A stretch of DNA of 64,000 bases from Limnohabitans sp. B9-3 (GCF_002778325.1 NZ_NESI01000001.1:186001-250000), one strand, 5' to 3'; shown: positions 1 to 10,296, counted from the stretch's first letter. Notes: generated by a model from the letters alone, not told the origin. Translations and numbers: made by a program.

Positions 1-614
1 TGGCCGTTGATGGTGAGTTGTTTGTTCAGGTAGGCCACTTGGTCGCCGGGCACGCCCACCACACGTTTGATGTAGTCGAGGCTGGGCTTGGGTGGGTAAC
101 GAAACACCATCACGTCGCCACGTTGCACAGGGTTGCCGTCGGTGACCTTGAGGTTGAGCACGGGCAAGCGCACGCCGTAATGAAACTTGTTGACCAAAAT
201 CAGGTCGCCCACCCACAGCGTGGGGATCATCGAACCCGAAGGAATTTTGAAGGGCTCAAACAAAAATGAGCGCAACACAAACACCACGGCGATGACGGGG
301 AACAGGCCCGCCGTCCAGTCCAACCACCACGGCTGCATGATGAGGCGCTCTTTGGCCTCGGTCACGTTGACATCAGTTTGAGCAATGCCCAGTTTTGTCA
401 GCTCTTGACGGCGCTTGTCGGCTTCTGCCTCCAGAAGCGCGGCAGCTGCTTCGCGTTGGGGCAAGAAATAGAAACGCTCGGCCAACCAGTAAATACCGGT
501 GACGAACGTGGCCATGAACATGAGCAGCGCGAAGTTGCCCTCGATCATGCCCACATACCAAAACCCGGCGTAGCCCACAAAGGCGGCCAGAACAAATGCG
601 GTCAACGTAGCCAT
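1..614 (-). CDS. lepB: signal peptidase I (3' end cut by window edge)
   Basis: Membrane-anchored serine protease that removes signal peptides from exported preproteins. About 204 codons are visible, read from ATG at 614; the stop lies beyond the left edge. Two N-terminal hydrophobic segments (about residues 5-22 and 27-45) and a third near 104-116 precede the periplasmic domain. The nucleophile motif PSGSMIPTL gives Ser128, and the general-base Lys is K183 in YIKRVVG. The ATG overlaps the lepA stop (TGATG), so it is the distal gene of lepA-lepB, as in Escherichia coli. Family assignment is firm. Confidence 0.96.
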   Translation of the reverse strand, partial: MATLTAFVLAAFVGYAGFWYVGMIEGNFALLMFMATFVTGIYWLAERFYFLPQREAAAALLEAEADKRRQELTKLGIAQTDVNVTEAKERLIMQPWWLDWTAGLFPVIAVVFVLRSFLFEPFKIPSGSMIPTLWVGDLILVNKFHYGVRLPVLNLKVTDGNPVQRGDVMVFRYPPKPSLDYIKRVVGVPGDQVAYLNKQLTING

Positions 615-2422
615 CAATCCTCCACCTGCAAGATGGCCAAGAAGGCTTCTTGCGGAACTTCAACAGAACCAATTTGCTTCATGCGTTTTTTACCTGCTTT
701 TTGTTTTTCAAGCAGCTTGCGTTTACGGCTGATGTCCCCGCCATAGCACTTGGCCAACACGTTTTTGCGCAAGGCTTTGATGCTCTCACGCGCAATGATG
801 GTGGAGCCAATGGCGGCCTGAATGGCCACATCAAACATTTGACGGCTGATGATCTCGCGCATCTTGGCCACCACCGCACGGCCACGGTATTGGGCTTGGG
901 TGCGGTGCACGATGATGGACAAGGCGTCGACCTTCTCGCCGTTGAGCAAGATGTCGACCTTCACCACGTCAGAAGGACGGAATTCTTTGAACTCGTAGTC
1001 CATCGAGGCATAACCGCGTGAGACCGATTTGAGTTTGTCAAAGAAGTCCAGCACGATCTCGCCCAGCGGCATGTCGTAGGTGAGCATGACTTGGCGACCG
1101 TGGTAAGCCATGTTGAGCTGCACGCCGCGCTTTTGATTGGCGAGCGTCATCACGGGGCCCACGTAGTCTTGGGGCATGTACAGATGCACGGTGACGATGG
1201 GTTCACGGATTTCGTGGAGCTTGCCTTGTTCGGGCATCTTGGCGGGGTTCTCCACCATGACCACTTCGCCGTCAGGCATCTTGACTTCGTAGACCACGCT
1301 GGGCGCGGTGGTAATCAGGTCTTGGTCGAACTCACGCTCCAAACGCTCTTGCACGATTTCCATGTGCAGCAAGCCTAAGAAGCCGCAACGGAAACCAAAG
1401 CCCAGCGCCTGCGAAACTTCTGGTTCGTAGTGCAGTGAAGCGTCGTTGAGTTTGAGCTTTTCCAGCGCATCGCGCAGACCGTCGTATTGGTTGGCTTCGG
1501 TCGGGTACAAGCCCGCGAACACCTGAGGCTGAATCTCTTTAAAACCTGGCAAAGCTTGCGCAGCGGGGCCTAAGTTGTTAGGCAGCTTCTTTTCTAGGGT
1601 GATGGTGTCGCCCACCTTGGCGGCTTGCAATTCTTTGATACCGGCAATGATGTAGCCCACTTGACCCGCTTCAAGCGAATTGCGTGGCTCGTTGCTGGGG
1701 GTGAACACACCCAAGTTGTCGGCGTTGTAGACGGCTTCAGTAGCCATCATCTTGAAGCGCTCGCCTTTGCCCAAACGGCCGTCGACCACACGCACCAACA
1801 TCACCACACCCACATAGCTGTCAAACCAGCTGTCGATGATCATGGCGCGCAGCGGCGCGTCTTTGTTGCCTTGTGGCGGTGGTATTTTGGCCACCACGGC
1901 TTCTAGGATTTCTTCAATGCCTAAGCCGGTTTTAGCCGAGCACGGAATGGCATCGGTGGCATCAATGCCAATCACGTCTTCGATTTCGGCCTTGGCGTTG
2001 TCTGGATCGGCATTAGGCAAATCCATTTTGTTGAGCACGGGCACGACCTCGACACCGAGGTCGAGGGCGGTGTAACAGTTGGCCACCGTTTGGGCTTCCA
2101 CACCTTGACTTGCATCGACCACAAGCAACGCGCCTTCGCAGGCAGACAGCGAGCGCGACACTTCGTACGAAAAGTCAACGTGGCCAGGTGTGTCGATCAA
2201 ATTGAGGTTGTAGATCTGCCCGTCTTTGGCTTTGTATTGCAGCGCAGCGGTCTGCGCTTTGATGGTTATCCCACGCTCTTTTTCGATGTCCATCGAGTCG
2301 AGCACTTGCGCGGACATGTCGCGTTCTTCAAGCCCGCCGCAACGCTGAATCAAACGATCTGCCAGCGTAGATTTGCCATGGTCGATATGGGCAATGATCG
2401 AGAAATTTCTGATGTTATTCAT
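614..2422 (-). CDS. lepA: elongation factor 4 (LepA)
   Basis: Ribosome-associated translational GTPase (EF4) linked to back-translocation and initiation. The G motifs [17 protein letters not shown] and NKMDL lie in the first 140 residues, followed by EF-G-like domains and the LepA C-terminal domain. At 602 residues it has the usual length. I use the ATG at 2422 because it gives the family N-terminus [14 protein letters not shown]; an in-frame GTG at 2434 would add four residues. Neither has a strong Shine-Dalgarno. A hairpin with a T-run lies about 45 bp upstream, so expression may be attenuated. Confidence 0.97.
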   Translation of the reverse strand: MNNIRNFSIIAHIDHGKSTLADRLIQRCGGLEERDMSAQVLDSMDIEKERGITIKAQTAALQYKAKDGQIYNLNLIDTPGHVDFSYEVSRSLSACEGALLVVDASQGVEAQTVANCYTALDLGVEVVPVLNKMDLPNADPDNAKAEIEDVIGIDATDAIPCSAKTGLGIEEILEAVVAKIPPPQGNKDAPLRAMIIDSWFDSYVGVVMLVRVVDGRLGKGERFKMMATEAVYNADNLGVFTPSNEPRNSLEAGQVGYIIAGIKELQAAKVGDTITLEKKLPNNLGPAAQALPGFKEIQPQVFAGLYPTEANQYDGLRDALEKLKLNDASLHYEPEVSQALGFGFRCGFLGLLHMEIVQERLEREFDQDLITTAPSVVYEVKMPDGEVVMVENPAKMPEQGKLHEIREPIVTVHLYMPQDYVGPVMTLANQKRGVQLNMAYHGRQVMLTYDMPLGEIVLDFFDKLKSVSRGYASMDYEFKEFRPSDVVKVDILLNGEKVDALSIIVHRTQAQYRGRAVVAKMREIISRQMFDVAIQAAIGSTIIARESIKALRKNVLAKCYGGDISRKRKLLEKQKAGKKRMKQIGSVEVPQEAFLAILQVED

Positions 2423-2468
2423 CAACGGGGACACTTAAGTGATTGAATTCAAAGGGACGATCGCCAAG

Positions 2469-2499
2469 AAAAAAGGGCGCGTCATGTACTGACGCGCCC
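2469..2499 (-). terminator. intrinsic terminator or attenuator upstream of lepA
   Basis: A perfect 10-bp stem (GGGCGCGTCA/TGACGCGCCC) with a 5-nt loop is followed on the minus strand by six Ts. It lies about 45 bp before the lepA ATG and about 340 bp after the mucD terminator. It must therefore end a transcript that starts in the spacer, either a small RNA or a premature lepA leader. Confidence 0.8.
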
Positions 2500-2539
2500 A
2501 GAACCAACAAGCAATGGCAACTGCATAAGTTGGGACTTC

Positions 2540-2545
2540 ATTGTA
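2540..2545 (-). promoter_or_regulatory. possible -10 element upstream of lepA
   Basis: Minus-strand TACAAT matches five of six consensus bases. A -35 at 17-bp spacing (CTGTAC) is poor. If used, transcription would start near 2533, upstream of the terminator at 2469-2499 and of lepA. Confidence 0.35.
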
Positions 2546-2614
2546 GGCAAAAACCCCGAAACGTACAGCAGCGTGATCGCTACCGAAGTCTCGTTGCGCG
2601 TTTGCAACATGAAT

Positions 2615-2690
2615 TTATCCACAGCTTATTAACATTTTGACCAAGGGGTTTTGGGACAACTTGTGGGTGATCTGTGGAGCACCTGTGGAG
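2615..2690. promoter_or_regulatory. DnaA box plus phased TGTGG elements
   Basis: TTATCCACA at 2615-2623 matches the DnaA R-box consensus exactly. At 2662, 2673 and 2684 TGTGG recurs with exact 11-bp spacing, in the opposite orientation and with degenerate continuations. Helical phasing suggests a protein-binding array. No dnaA, rpmH or other origin marker is nearby, so an origin is not claimed. Confidence 0.4.
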
Positions 2691-2815
2691 TTTGTTACCC
2701 GATCCCATATCGTGGAGTTTGACGCATGCTTTTATATCGCAAAAGCACAATCAGCCCCCTGATTCTATACAAAAAGCGCTTGAACCCCTTTTGAGGCCTC
2801 TGACGCGCCGACTTG

Positions 2816-2843
2816 AAAAAAGGGCTAAAAATATTTTTAGCCC
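2816..2843 (-). terminator. intrinsic terminator of mucD
   Basis: Minus-strand GGGCTAAAAA-TA-TTTTTAGCCC forms a 10-bp stem and runs into six Ts, about 25 bp after the mucD stop. It separates mucD transcription from lepA. Confidence 0.85.
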
Positions 2844-2868
2844 TTAAACCCCACTGCGGTTTACGGGC

Positions 2869-4368
2869 TTAGCGGTTGGGACGAATCACCGTGTACTGGG
2901 CCCACTCGCCACGGCGAATCAGCACACTGACGGGCCTGCTGCGGTCGATCTTGCTGACCAAGGCTTCAAACGCCTGAAGGTTGGGTATTTCTATGTTGGC
3001 CAAGGCCACGATCACATCGCCCTCTTGAATACCAGCGCGTGTGGCGGGTTCGGCCACGGCATCCACCCGCACGCCATTGCGAAGTTTGAGCTCTTTCTTT
3101 TGCGCATCCGTCAAATCACTGACTGACAAACCTAGCAATTTGGCAGCGCTGGACATTTGAGGCTTTTCTGCAGGCACGTCCGCTTTCTTCTCTGGCTTCT
3201 CGGCTTCAAATTCGCCAACAGTGATGGCCATGTCGCGCTGACTGCCGCGACGCCAGACCTGCAGGTTGCTGCGCGTGCCTGGTTTGGTGTTACCCACCAG
3301 CCTCGGCAAGTCGGTCGATTTCTCCAGCGTTTTGCCATCGAACTTCAGAATGATGTCACCAGGCTCTAAGCCAGCCTTCTCAGCTGGTGAACCCTGTTCG
3401 ACGCCTCGCACCAAGGCACCTTGCGGTTTGCTCAAGCCCAAAGACTCCGCCACTTCTTTGCTGACTTGGTCAATCTGCACGCCCAAGCGGCCGCGTTGCA
3501 CGCGACCAGTGGCACGCAACTGCTCGCTCACTCGGACGGCTTCATCAATCGGAATGGCAAATGAGATGCCCATAAAGCCACCCGAGCGGGAATAGATTTG
3601 GCTGTTGATGCCCACCACTTCACCGCGCATATTGATCAACGGGCCGCCAGAATTTCCGGGGTTGATGGCGACGTCCGTTTGAATGAAAGGCAAATAATCG
3701 CCCGTGTCACGCTGTTTGGCGCTCACGATGCCTGCCGTGACCGAGTTTTCTAGGCCAAACGGAGAGCCAATGGCCATCACCCACTCACCCACTTTCAAGC
3801 GATTGACGTCGCCAATTTTCACAGCGGGCAAGCCCGTGGCCTCAATCTTGACCACGGCCACATCGCTGCGTTTGTCGGACCCCACAATGCGCGCCTTGAA
3901 CTCGCGCTTGTCGGGCAGAGTGACCAGCACTTGATCGGCGCCATCCACCACATGGGCGTTGGTCATGACAAAACCATCGCTTGACAAGATAAAACCTGAC
4001 CCCACCCCGCGCGGCTGCTCTTGTTCAGGCTGTTGTGGGCGATTGGGACGTTGCTGACGCGGTCCGTTGGGCGTTGGCATGGGGACACCAAAGAAGCGCC
4101 GAAACAGCTCTTGCATCTCATCATCGGCACCGTTGCTTTGGGCTTCACGCACCGCCGTTTTTTCTAAGGTGCGGATGTTGACCACCGAAGGGCCAACTTG
4201 CTCAACCAACTCCGTGAAGTCGGGCAAGCCGCGCATGCTCTGCGCAGAGGCGGGCATGGTGAATGTCAGGCTGACGCCGACTGTCAAACACAATGCAAGC
4301 AACTGGACCGAACGCGGGATGGCCAAACGCGCAAAAAACGAACGGATCAATGAGCAGAACGTGGGCAT
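2869..4368 (-). CDS. mucD: periplasmic Do/HtrA-type serine protease (MucD-like)
   Basis: DegP-family protease for envelope protein quality control. From ATG at 4368 the 499-residue protein has a signal peptide ending near MPASAQS (residues 38-44). It then has a trypsin-like domain with His139 (TNAHVV), Asp169 (SDVAVV) and Ser240 (NPGNSGGPL), and two PDZ domains. The start is supported by AAAGAG about 7 bp upstream and by the signal peptide. It follows a small membrane-protein gene by 10 bp. The sigma-E/anti-sigma genes that usually precede mucD are absent here. Confidence 0.94.
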   Translation of the reverse strand: MPTFCSLIRSFFARLAIPRSVQLLALCLTVGVSLTFTMPASAQSMRGLPDFTELVEQVGPSVVNIRTLEKTAVREAQSNGADDEMQELFRRFFGVPMPTPNGPRQQRPNRPQQPEQEQPRGVGSGFILSSDGFVMTNAHVVDGADQVLVTLPDKREFKARIVGSDKRSDVAVVKIEATGLPAVKIGDVNRLKVGEWVMAIGSPFGLENSVTAGIVSAKQRDTGDYLPFIQTDVAINPGNSGGPLINMRGEVVGINSQIYSRSGGFMGISFAIPIDEAVRVSEQLRATGRVQRGRLGVQIDQVSKEVAESLGLSKPQGALVRGVEQGSPAEKAGLEPGDIILKFDGKTLEKSTDLPRLVGNTKPGTRSNLQVWRRGSQRDMAITVGEFEAEKPEKKADVPAEKPQMSSAAKLLGLSVSDLTDAQKKELKLRNGVRVDAVAEPATRAGIQEGDVIVALANIEIPNLQAFEALVSKIDRSRPVSVLIRRGEWAQYTVIRPNR

Positions 4369-4378
4369 GAATTCTCTT

Positions 4379-4819
4379 TCAACGCAAAGGGGGACGGTCA
4401 TAGACCGCACATCGCAAATTTAACCAATGTGGCATGGCTGTTTCTTGGCCCAGCCAAAGATAACCACCACCCAACACAAGTCTGCCAGATGTGGGCTGCC
4501 ATCTCAAAACCAAGGCTTTTTGAATATCCAGCACCACAAAAATTTCAATCAGCTGGTCCTCTGCACCCTTAGTTCGGCCGTGCCAACACCAGACATCACC
4601 ATTCCAGCTCAAGGTGCCCGTTTGCGCATGCAAGCTGCGCCAGCCCAGCGCTATGCCAAACAAGGTGGCCAGGCCGCTCAGGCACAGAGGCCAACTCACA
4701 GGTTGGTGGATAGCCCAAACGAACATCACCGTGCATGTGACAACGCCCAAGACAGCCAAAGTGAGGCGATGAAATGCACAACGCCCCACCGGATAGGAAA
4801 CCGATGGGGCGCTGTGCAT
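4379..4819 (-). CDS. small two-helix membrane protein, possibly YgfX/CptA-like
   Basis: 146 residues of unassigned function. Two hydrophobic segments (about residues 18-36 and 43-60) precede a soluble Trp-rich part ending in HWLNLRCAVYDRP. The layout and the W..LR.A.Y.R ending resemble YgfX/CptA-like inner-membrane proteins, but the match is weak. The start has TGAGG overlapping the fabF stop, and mucD begins 10 bp after its end, so fabF, this gene and mucD look co-transcribed. Tight spacing and sensible membrane topology argue that it is real. Confidence 0.7.
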   Translation of the reverse strand: MHSAPSVSYPVGRCAFHRLTLAVLGVVTCTVMFVWAIHQPVSWPLCLSGLATLFGIALGWRSLHAQTGTLSWNGDVWCWHGRTKGAEDQLIEIFVVLDIQKALVLRWQPTSGRLVLGGGYLWLGQETAMPHWLNLRCAVYDRPPLR

Positions 4820-4829
4820 GGCAAAAACC

Positions 4830-6074
4830 TCAGATGCGTTTGAAAACTAACGCGCCGTTGGTACCGCCAAATCCGAAGTTGTTTTTCAGAGCGACATCAA
4901 TCTTCATGTCACGCGCCACGTTGGCACAGTAGTCCAAGTCGCACTCGGGGTCTTGGTTGAAGATGTTGATGGTCGGTGGACTCTTCTGGTGGTAGATGGC
5001 CAGGGCCGTAAACACGCTCTCGATGCCACCCGCGCCGCCCAACAAGTGGCCGGTCATGGACTTGGTCGAGTTGACCACTGTCTTCTTGGCATGATCGCCC
5101 AAGGCTGCCTTGATGGCATTGGTTTCGTTGACATCCCCCAAGGGGGTGGATGTGCCGTGTGCATTCAAGTAATCGACTTGATCGGCGTTCACACCTGCAT
5201 TGCGCAAAGCGCTCAGCATGGCACGGCGTGGACCGTCCATATTGGGTGCCGTCATGTGGCCCGCATCAGCGCTCAGACCATAGCCACCCAACTCTGCATA
5301 AATTTTGGCACCGCGCTTTTTGGCATGCTCGTACTCTTCGAGCACCAGCACGCCAGCGCCTTCACCCAAGACGAAACCATCGCGGTCGCGGTCCCAAGGA
5401 CGCGAGGCGGTGGCGGGATCGTCATTGCGGGTCGACAGTGCGCGCATGGAGGCAAAGCCTCCCACGCCCAAAGGAGAAATACAGCCTTCCGAGCCGCCCG
5501 CAATCATCACGTCGGCATCGCCGTACTCAATGTGACGACCGGCTTCGCCGATGCTGTGCAAGCCTGTGGTGCAGGCTGTGACCACGGCCAAGTTTGGGCC
5601 TTTGAAGCCAAAACGCATGGACACGTGACCAGAAATCATGTTGATGATGGACGCTGGCACAAAGAACGGAGAGATGCGGCGTGGGCCTTTGGCCAACAGT
5701 TCGCTGTGCATGTCCTCGATCAGCGGCAAGCCGCCAATGCCAGAGCCAATCACGACCCCGATACGGGTCGCTTCTTCTTCACTCAGCGCTTCGCCAGTGG
5801 CTAAACCCGAGTCTTGAACGGCTTGCATGGCTGCCGCCACACCGTAGTGAATGAACTTGTCCATCGACCTCGCCTCTTTGGGCGAAATGTACTGGTCCAA
5901 ATTTAAATCTTTCACTTCACCTGCGAAATGGCAGTTGATATTGGACGCATCAAAACGAGTGATGTTGCCAATGCCGGATTGACCGGCCAAAAGATTGGCC
6001 CAAGCTTCAGCCACCGTGTTACCCACGGGGCTGATACAGCCTAGACCGGTCACTACAACGCGACGACGGCTCAT
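4830..6074 (-). CDS. fabF: beta-ketoacyl-ACP synthase II
   Basis: Condensing enzyme that elongates acyl-ACP with malonyl-ACP, including the temperature-sensitive 16:1 to 18:1 step. The 414-residue protein shows the Cys-His-His triad: Cys168 (TACTTG), His306 (NAHGTST) and His343 ([10 protein letters not shown]). It starts 17 bp after acpP, the conserved acpP-fabF order, and sits near the end of the fab cluster. FabF rather than FabB is favoured by position and the CHH triad. Confidence 0.97.
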   Translation of the reverse strand: MSRRRVVVTGLGCISPVGNTVAEAWANLLAGQSGIGNITRFDASNINCHFAGEVKDLNLDQYISPKEARSMDKFIHYGVAAAMQAVQDSGLATGEALSEEEATRIGVVIGSGIGGLPLIEDMHSELLAKGPRRISPFFVPASIINMISGHVSMRFGFKGPNLAVVTACTTGLHSIGEAGRHIEYGDADVMIAGGSEGCISPLGVGGFASMRALSTRNDDPATASRPWDRDRDGFVLGEGAGVLVLEEYEHAKKRGAKIYAELGGYGLSADAGHMTAPNMDGPRRAMLSALRNAGVNADQVDYLNAHGTSTPLGDVNETNAIKAALGDHAKKTVVNSTKSMTGHLLGGAGGIESVFTALAIYHQKSPPTINIFNQDPECDLDYCANVARDMKIDVALKNNFGFGGTNGALVFKRI

Positions 6075-6091
6075 GCGAAATTTCCTAGTAT

Positions 6092-6367
<276 letters not shown>

Positions 6368-6423
6368 TTAACCGGACGGACGGACCGTATGGATTCAGTG
6401 AGATTTTGACAGCAACGGCACGC

Positions 6424-7167
6424 TTAAGCCATGAACATGCCGCCATTGACATGCAACTCTTGCCCAGTCAAGTAACTGGCGTTGACGCCAGCCAAATAAG
6501 CCACAGCGTGAGCGATGTCTGAAGGCTTGCCCAAGTGTCCCAACGGGATTTGGTTGAGCAATGCTTTTTGTTGTTCTTCAGGCAATGAGGCCGTCATATC
6601 GGTCTCGATAAAACCGGGGGCAATGCAGTTAACGGTGATGTTGCGGCTGCCCAACTCGCGCGCCAAAGCGCGGGTCATGCCTGCCACACCGGCTTTAGCG
6701 GCTGCGTAATTGGCTTGGCCTGCATTGCCCGAAGCACCGACCACGCTGGTGATGCTGATGATGCGGCCATAACGCTGCTTCATCATGGGACGAATGACGG
6801 CGCGGGACAGACGGAACACAGCTTTGAGGTTGGTGTCGAGTACGGCATCCCAGTCGTCGTCTTTCATGCGCATGGCCAAGGTGTCGCGGGTGATGCCAGC
6901 GTTGTTGACCAACACATGCAAAGCACCGTGCTCTTTGGTGATGCTGTCAATGAGCGCGTCGACAGCCGCTGCGTCGTTCACGTTCAAGTTCGCACCACGG
7001 CAACCGGCATGGGCCGACAGGGCTTGGCTGATTTTGGCGGCACCTTCATCCGAAGTTGCCGTGCCAATGACCAAGTAACCTTGGCTGGCCAGTTCTTGCG
7101 CGATCGAAGCACCAATGCCGCGAGAGGCACCGGTCACCAAGGCGATGTGTTGTGTGTGTTGAGTCAT
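6424..7167 (-). CDS. fabG: 3-oxoacyl-ACP reductase
   Basis: NADPH-dependent SDR enzyme that reduces beta-ketoacyl-ACP in fatty-acid elongation. The 247-residue protein has the cofactor motif GASRGIG (13-19), NNAG (88-91) and the catalytic tetrad Asn113-Ser141-Tyr154-Lys158 (YAAAK). It lies 18 bp after fabD. Confidence 0.97.
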   Translation of the reverse strand: MTQHTQHIALVTGASRGIGASIAQELASQGYLVIGTATSDEGAAKISQALSAHAGCRGANLNVNDAAAVDALIDSITKEHGALHVLVNNAGITRDTLAMRMKDDDWDAVLDTNLKAVFRLSRAVIRPMMKQRYGRIISITSVVGASGNAGQANYAAAKAGVAGMTRALARELGSRNITVNCIAPGFIETDMTASLPEEQQKALLNQIPLGHLGKPSDIAHAVAYLAGVNASYLTGQELHVNGGMFMA

Positions 7168-7185
7168 ACAAAAATAAATTGAGGT

Positions 7186-8136
7186 TCAAGCGAGTGCAGT
7201 TTTGACGTCGGCCAACGAAGCCGGGTCAAACAAAGGCAAGCCGGTCAGCTCGGCATCAATGCGCTTGGTCATGCCGGCCAGAACTTTGCCAGGACCACAC
7301 TCGACCAAGGTGGTCACACCACGCGCTTTGATGGCTGCCACGCACTCGACCCAACGAACGGGGCCAAACGCCTGACGGTACAAAGCATCCCGCATGCGAT
7401 CGGTATCGGTTTCAATGCTGACATCGATGTTGTTAACCAACGGGATTTGTGCCGGTGCAAAGGTGGTAAGTGCCAATTTTTCTTTCAAACGATCGGCAGC
7501 AGGCTTCATCAAACTCGAGTGAAACGGTGCAGAAACGGGCAACGACAAGGCACGTTTCGCGCCATTGGCTTTGAGAACTTCACAGGCTTTCTCAACCGCA
7601 GCTTTGCTGCCCGCGATCACGGTTTGACCTGGGTCGTTGAAGTTCACCGCCTCCACCACTTCGGCAGAGCCGGCGCCAAAAGTGGCTTGCGCCTCAGCAC
7701 AACCCGCGATCACTTGGTCTGCAGGCATGCCCAAAATAGCGGCCATGGCACCGGTTCCCACGGGCACCGCGTCTTGCATGGCTTGCGCACGGAAGCGCAC
7801 CAAGGGTGCAGCTTGCGCCAACGTCAACACGCCAGCAGCCACCAACGCGGAATATTCGCCCAAAGAGTGACCGGCCACCACGCTGGGCACAGCACCACCT
7901 TCGGCCAGCCACACGCGGTAAGCGGCGACGGCCGACACCAACATGACCGGCTGTGTGTTGGTAGTCAAACCCAACGCTTCTTTGGGGCCCTCATGAATGA
8001 GCTTGGCGATGTTTTCGCCCATGGCGTCAGACGCCTCGGCCAAAGTTTGCGCCACCACAGGGTGGTCGCCCCAAGCGTCGAGCATGCCGACGGATTGAGA
8101 GCCTTGACCTGGAAATACAAAAGCAAATGAAGTCAT
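7186..8136 (-). CDS. fabD: malonyl-CoA:ACP transacylase
   Basis: Loads malonyl groups from CoA onto ACP. The 316-residue protein shows the family's QGSQ near the N-terminus, Ser91 in GHSLGEYSAL and His206 in SAPFHSSLM. It lies 41 bp after fabH. Confidence 0.97.
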   Translation of the reverse strand: MTSFAFVFPGQGSQSVGMLDAWGDHPVVAQTLAEASDAMGENIAKLIHEGPKEALGLTTNTQPVMLVSAVAAYRVWLAEGGAVPSVVAGHSLGEYSALVAAGVLTLAQAAPLVRFRAQAMQDAVPVGTGAMAAILGMPADQVIAGCAEAQATFGAGSAEVVEAVNFNDPGQTVIAGSKAAVEKACEVLKANGAKRALSLPVSAPFHSSLMKPAADRLKEKLALTTFAPAQIPLVNNIDVSIETDTDRMRDALYRQAFGPVRWVECVAAIKARGVTTLVECGPGKVLAGMTKRIDAELTGLPLFDPASLADVKTALA

Positions 8137-8177
8137 AACGTGTCTTAAAAGTGTGTCACATCAAGTCTGGTGCGAAT

Positions 8178-9179
8178 TTACAGCTTCAGCAGCACAGCAC
8201 CCCAAGTGAACCCGCCGCCCACGCCTTCGAGCATCAGCGTCTGGCCCGCTTTGACTTGGCCGCTGCGCACCGCCTTGTCCAAGGCCAAAGGAATGGATGC
8301 CGCAGAGGTGTTGCCGTGATCTTGCACCGTCAACACCACTTTTTCCATCGGTAATTTCAGCTTTTTGGCGGTACTTTGAATGATGCGGATGTTGGCTTGA
8401 TGAGGAATCAACCAATCAATGTCAGTGTCTTTCAGGCCGGCTTTGTCGAGCACCGTGCGTGCAGCGCCTTCCAACAAGCCCACGGCGAGTTTGAACACCG
8501 CTTGGCCATCCATCTTCAGCACAGGGTCGCCCAAGATGTTGCCGTTGCGCACATGACCGGGCACACACAAGATGCCCACATGCTTGCCATCGGCATGAAT
8601 GTCGGTCGCCAAGATGCCTGGCGTCTCAGACGCCTCGAGCACCACCGCACCGGCACCATCGCCAAACAACACGCACGTTGTACGGTCTTGAAAATCGAGC
8701 AAGCGCGAGAAAATTTCAGAGCCCACCACCAAAGCACGTTTGGCGTTGCCTGCGCGAATCATGGCATCGGCCACGGTTAGCGCATAGATGAAGCCGCTGC
8801 ACACCGCTTGCACATCGAAGGCTGGCGCGCCAGCAATGCCCGCTGCCGCCTCGTCCAATTGCGCCAACTTGTGCTGCAAGATGCATGCGGTCGAGGGGAA
8901 CACCATGTCCGGCGTGGAGGTGGCCACGATGATCAAATCAATGTCTTGTGGTCGGCAACCTGCGGCATCCAGCGCTTGTTTGCAAGCTTCAAACGCCAAA
9001 TCACTGCTTGAGATCTCAGGGGCTGCGAAGTGACGTGCACGAATACCTGTGCGCTCGACAATCCATTCATCTGAACTTTCAACACCTTGTGTTGCCAGCT
9101 CCGCGACCAAATCGGCGTTGGTCAACCGGCGAGGGGGGAGGAAACTTCCGGTGCCAGTGATTCGGGTAAAACGAGTCAT
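8178..9179 (-). CDS. fabH: beta-ketoacyl-ACP synthase III
   Basis: Starts fatty-acid synthesis by condensing acetyl-CoA with malonyl-ACP. From ATG at 9179 the 333-residue protein shows Cys127 (VCSGF), His260 (IPHQAN) and Asn290 (HGNTSAAS). A TTG one codon upstream is in frame, but the ATG is the more natural start. It follows plsX by 24 bp. Confidence 0.97.
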   Translation of the reverse strand: MTRFTRITGTGSFLPPRRLTNADLVAELATQGVESSDEWIVERTGIRARHFAAPEISSSDLAFEACKQALDAAGCRPQDIDLIIVATSTPDMVFPSTACILQHKLAQLDEAAAGIAGAPAFDVQAVCSGFIYALTVADAMIRAGNAKRALVVGSEIFSRLLDFQDRTTCVLFGDGAGAVVLEASETPGILATDIHADGKHVGILCVPGHVRNGNILGDPVLKMDGQAVFKLAVGLLEGAARTVLDKAGLKDTDIDWLIPHQANIRIIQSTAKKLKLPMEKVVLTVQDHGNTSAASIPLALDKAVRSGQVKAGQTLMLEGVGGGFTWGAVLLKL

Positions 9180-9203
9180 CAATCAGTAGGCTCAGGTGGC
9201 TAC

Positions 9204-10226
9204 TTAACTCGTTTGTCCTAACAGCAGCAAAGGTGCTGCATGGGCAATCCGAGAGCGCACACGTTCGAGCAAGTTATGGTGGGCTGCATCATACGCGCGG
9301 TCCAAAGCGGTCCCAAATGCCACCTCATCAGCAGAGCCATGGCTCTTGAAAACGATGCCATTGAGCCCCAACAACGCAGCGCCGTTGTAACGCCGATGAT
9401 CCACCTTGTCTTTGAAATCAGACAAGACAGGATAAGACAAGATAGCCGCAATTTTGGTCAAGATGTTGCGCGTAAACGAATTTTTGAGCGTCTCGCTGAT
9501 CTTGTGCGCCAAGCCTTCACTGGCTTTCAAGGCCACATTGCCGACAAAGCCGTCACACACAATCAAATCGACGGTGCCTTGGTAAATGTCGTTGCCTTCG
9601 ACATTGCCATAAAAATTCAAATCGCCTGCATTAGCAGCAGTTCGCAACAATTCAGAGGTTTTTTTGATGACTTCGTTGCCTTTGATAGCCTCTTCACCGA
9701 TGTTGAGTAATCCAACTGTAGGACTTTCAATGTCATCGAGCACAGAAACCAGCGCCGACCCCAAAACAGCGAACTGCAGCAAATGCTCGGGACTGCAATC
9801 GACGTTGGCCCCTAGGTCGAGCATGGTGGTGCCGCCGCCTTTGAAGTTAGGCATGCGGCCGGCGATCGCAGGGCGGTCAATGCCATCCATGGTTTTGAGC
9901 ACGTAACGTGCGATCGCCATCAGAGCACCGGTGTTGCCAGCAGACACCGCTGCTTGCGCTGAACCATCTTTGATTTGTTCAATGGCGACCCGCATGGACG
10001 AGTTTTTCTTACGACGCAAGGCCACTTCAATGGGGTCATCCATGGCCACCACTTCCGTGGCAGCCACCACGCGGGCGCGCGGATGTTCGAATGAAGACAA
10101 GGCCTCAGGCAAACCCACCAACAAAAGTTGGGCGTCTTCATGCGTCTCTAAAAAGCGGCGGCAGGCCGCCAATGTGACGCGCGGACCATGGTCGCCGCCC
10201 ATGCAATCGACAGATAAAGTGATCAT
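9204..10226 (-). CDS. plsX: phosphate acyltransferase PlsX
   Basis: Converts acyl-ACP to acyl-phosphate for PlsY, the first step of phospholipid synthesis. The 340-residue protein opens with the family signature [11 protein letters not shown] and contains SAGNTGALM and CDGFVGN. It sits between rpmF and fabH in the conserved order. A terminator in the rpmF-plsX gap probably lowers its expression relative to rpmF. Confidence 0.97.
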   Translation of the reverse strand: MITLSVDCMGGDHGPRVTLAACRRFLETHEDAQLLLVGLPEALSSFEHPRARVVAATEVVAMDDPIEVALRRKKNSSMRVAIEQIKDGSAQAAVSAGNTGALMAIARYVLKTMDGIDRPAIAGRMPNFKGGGTTMLDLGANVDCSPEHLLQFAVLGSALVSVLDDIESPTVGLLNIGEEAIKGNEVIKKTSELLRTAANAGDLNFYGNVEGNDIYQGTVDLIVCDGFVGNVALKASEGLAHKISETLKNSFTRNILTKIAAILSYPVLSDFKDKVDHRRYNGAALLGLNGIVFKSHGSADEVAFGTALDRAYDAAHHNLLERVRSRIAHAAPLLLLGQTS

Positions 10227-10238
10227 TTGGGCACTCGC

Positions 10239-10278
10239 AAAAAAACAAAAGCCCGAGGCACCCTAAAGAGCCACGGGC
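10239..10278 (-). terminator. intrinsic terminator between rpmF and plsX
   Basis: On the minus strand GCCCGTGGC pairs with GCCTCGGGC (one mismatch) across a 10-nt loop and is followed by TTTTGTTTTTTT. It lies just upstream of plsX, so it probably acts as a partial terminator that lets ribosomal-protein transcription exceed fab transcription. Confidence 0.75.
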
Positions 10279-10296
10279 CAGTGAGAAGCAAAAAAA

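Larger units (their letters stand above)
2423..2868. other. lepA-mucD intergenic region (446 bp)
   Basis: No convincing gene is present. On the minus strand it holds two intrinsic terminators (2816-2843 behind mucD and 2469-2499 just before lepA). Between them is a -10-like TACAAT (plus-strand 2540-2545). It also holds one perfect DnaA-box sequence (TTATCCACA, 2615-2623) and three TGTGG elements spaced exactly 11 bp apart (2662, 2673, 2684). The part between the terminators could encode a small minus-strand RNA or a lepA leader. That is inference. Confidence 0.6.

Noticed and set aside
2443-2640. 65-codon plus-strand frame in the lepA-mucD spacer
   Set aside because: It crosses the terminator hairpin and the DnaA-box region and has no family features.
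6378-6392. triple CGGA tandem repeat upstream of acpP
   Set aside because: Only three copies in a short gap; no evidence of phase variation or protein binding.
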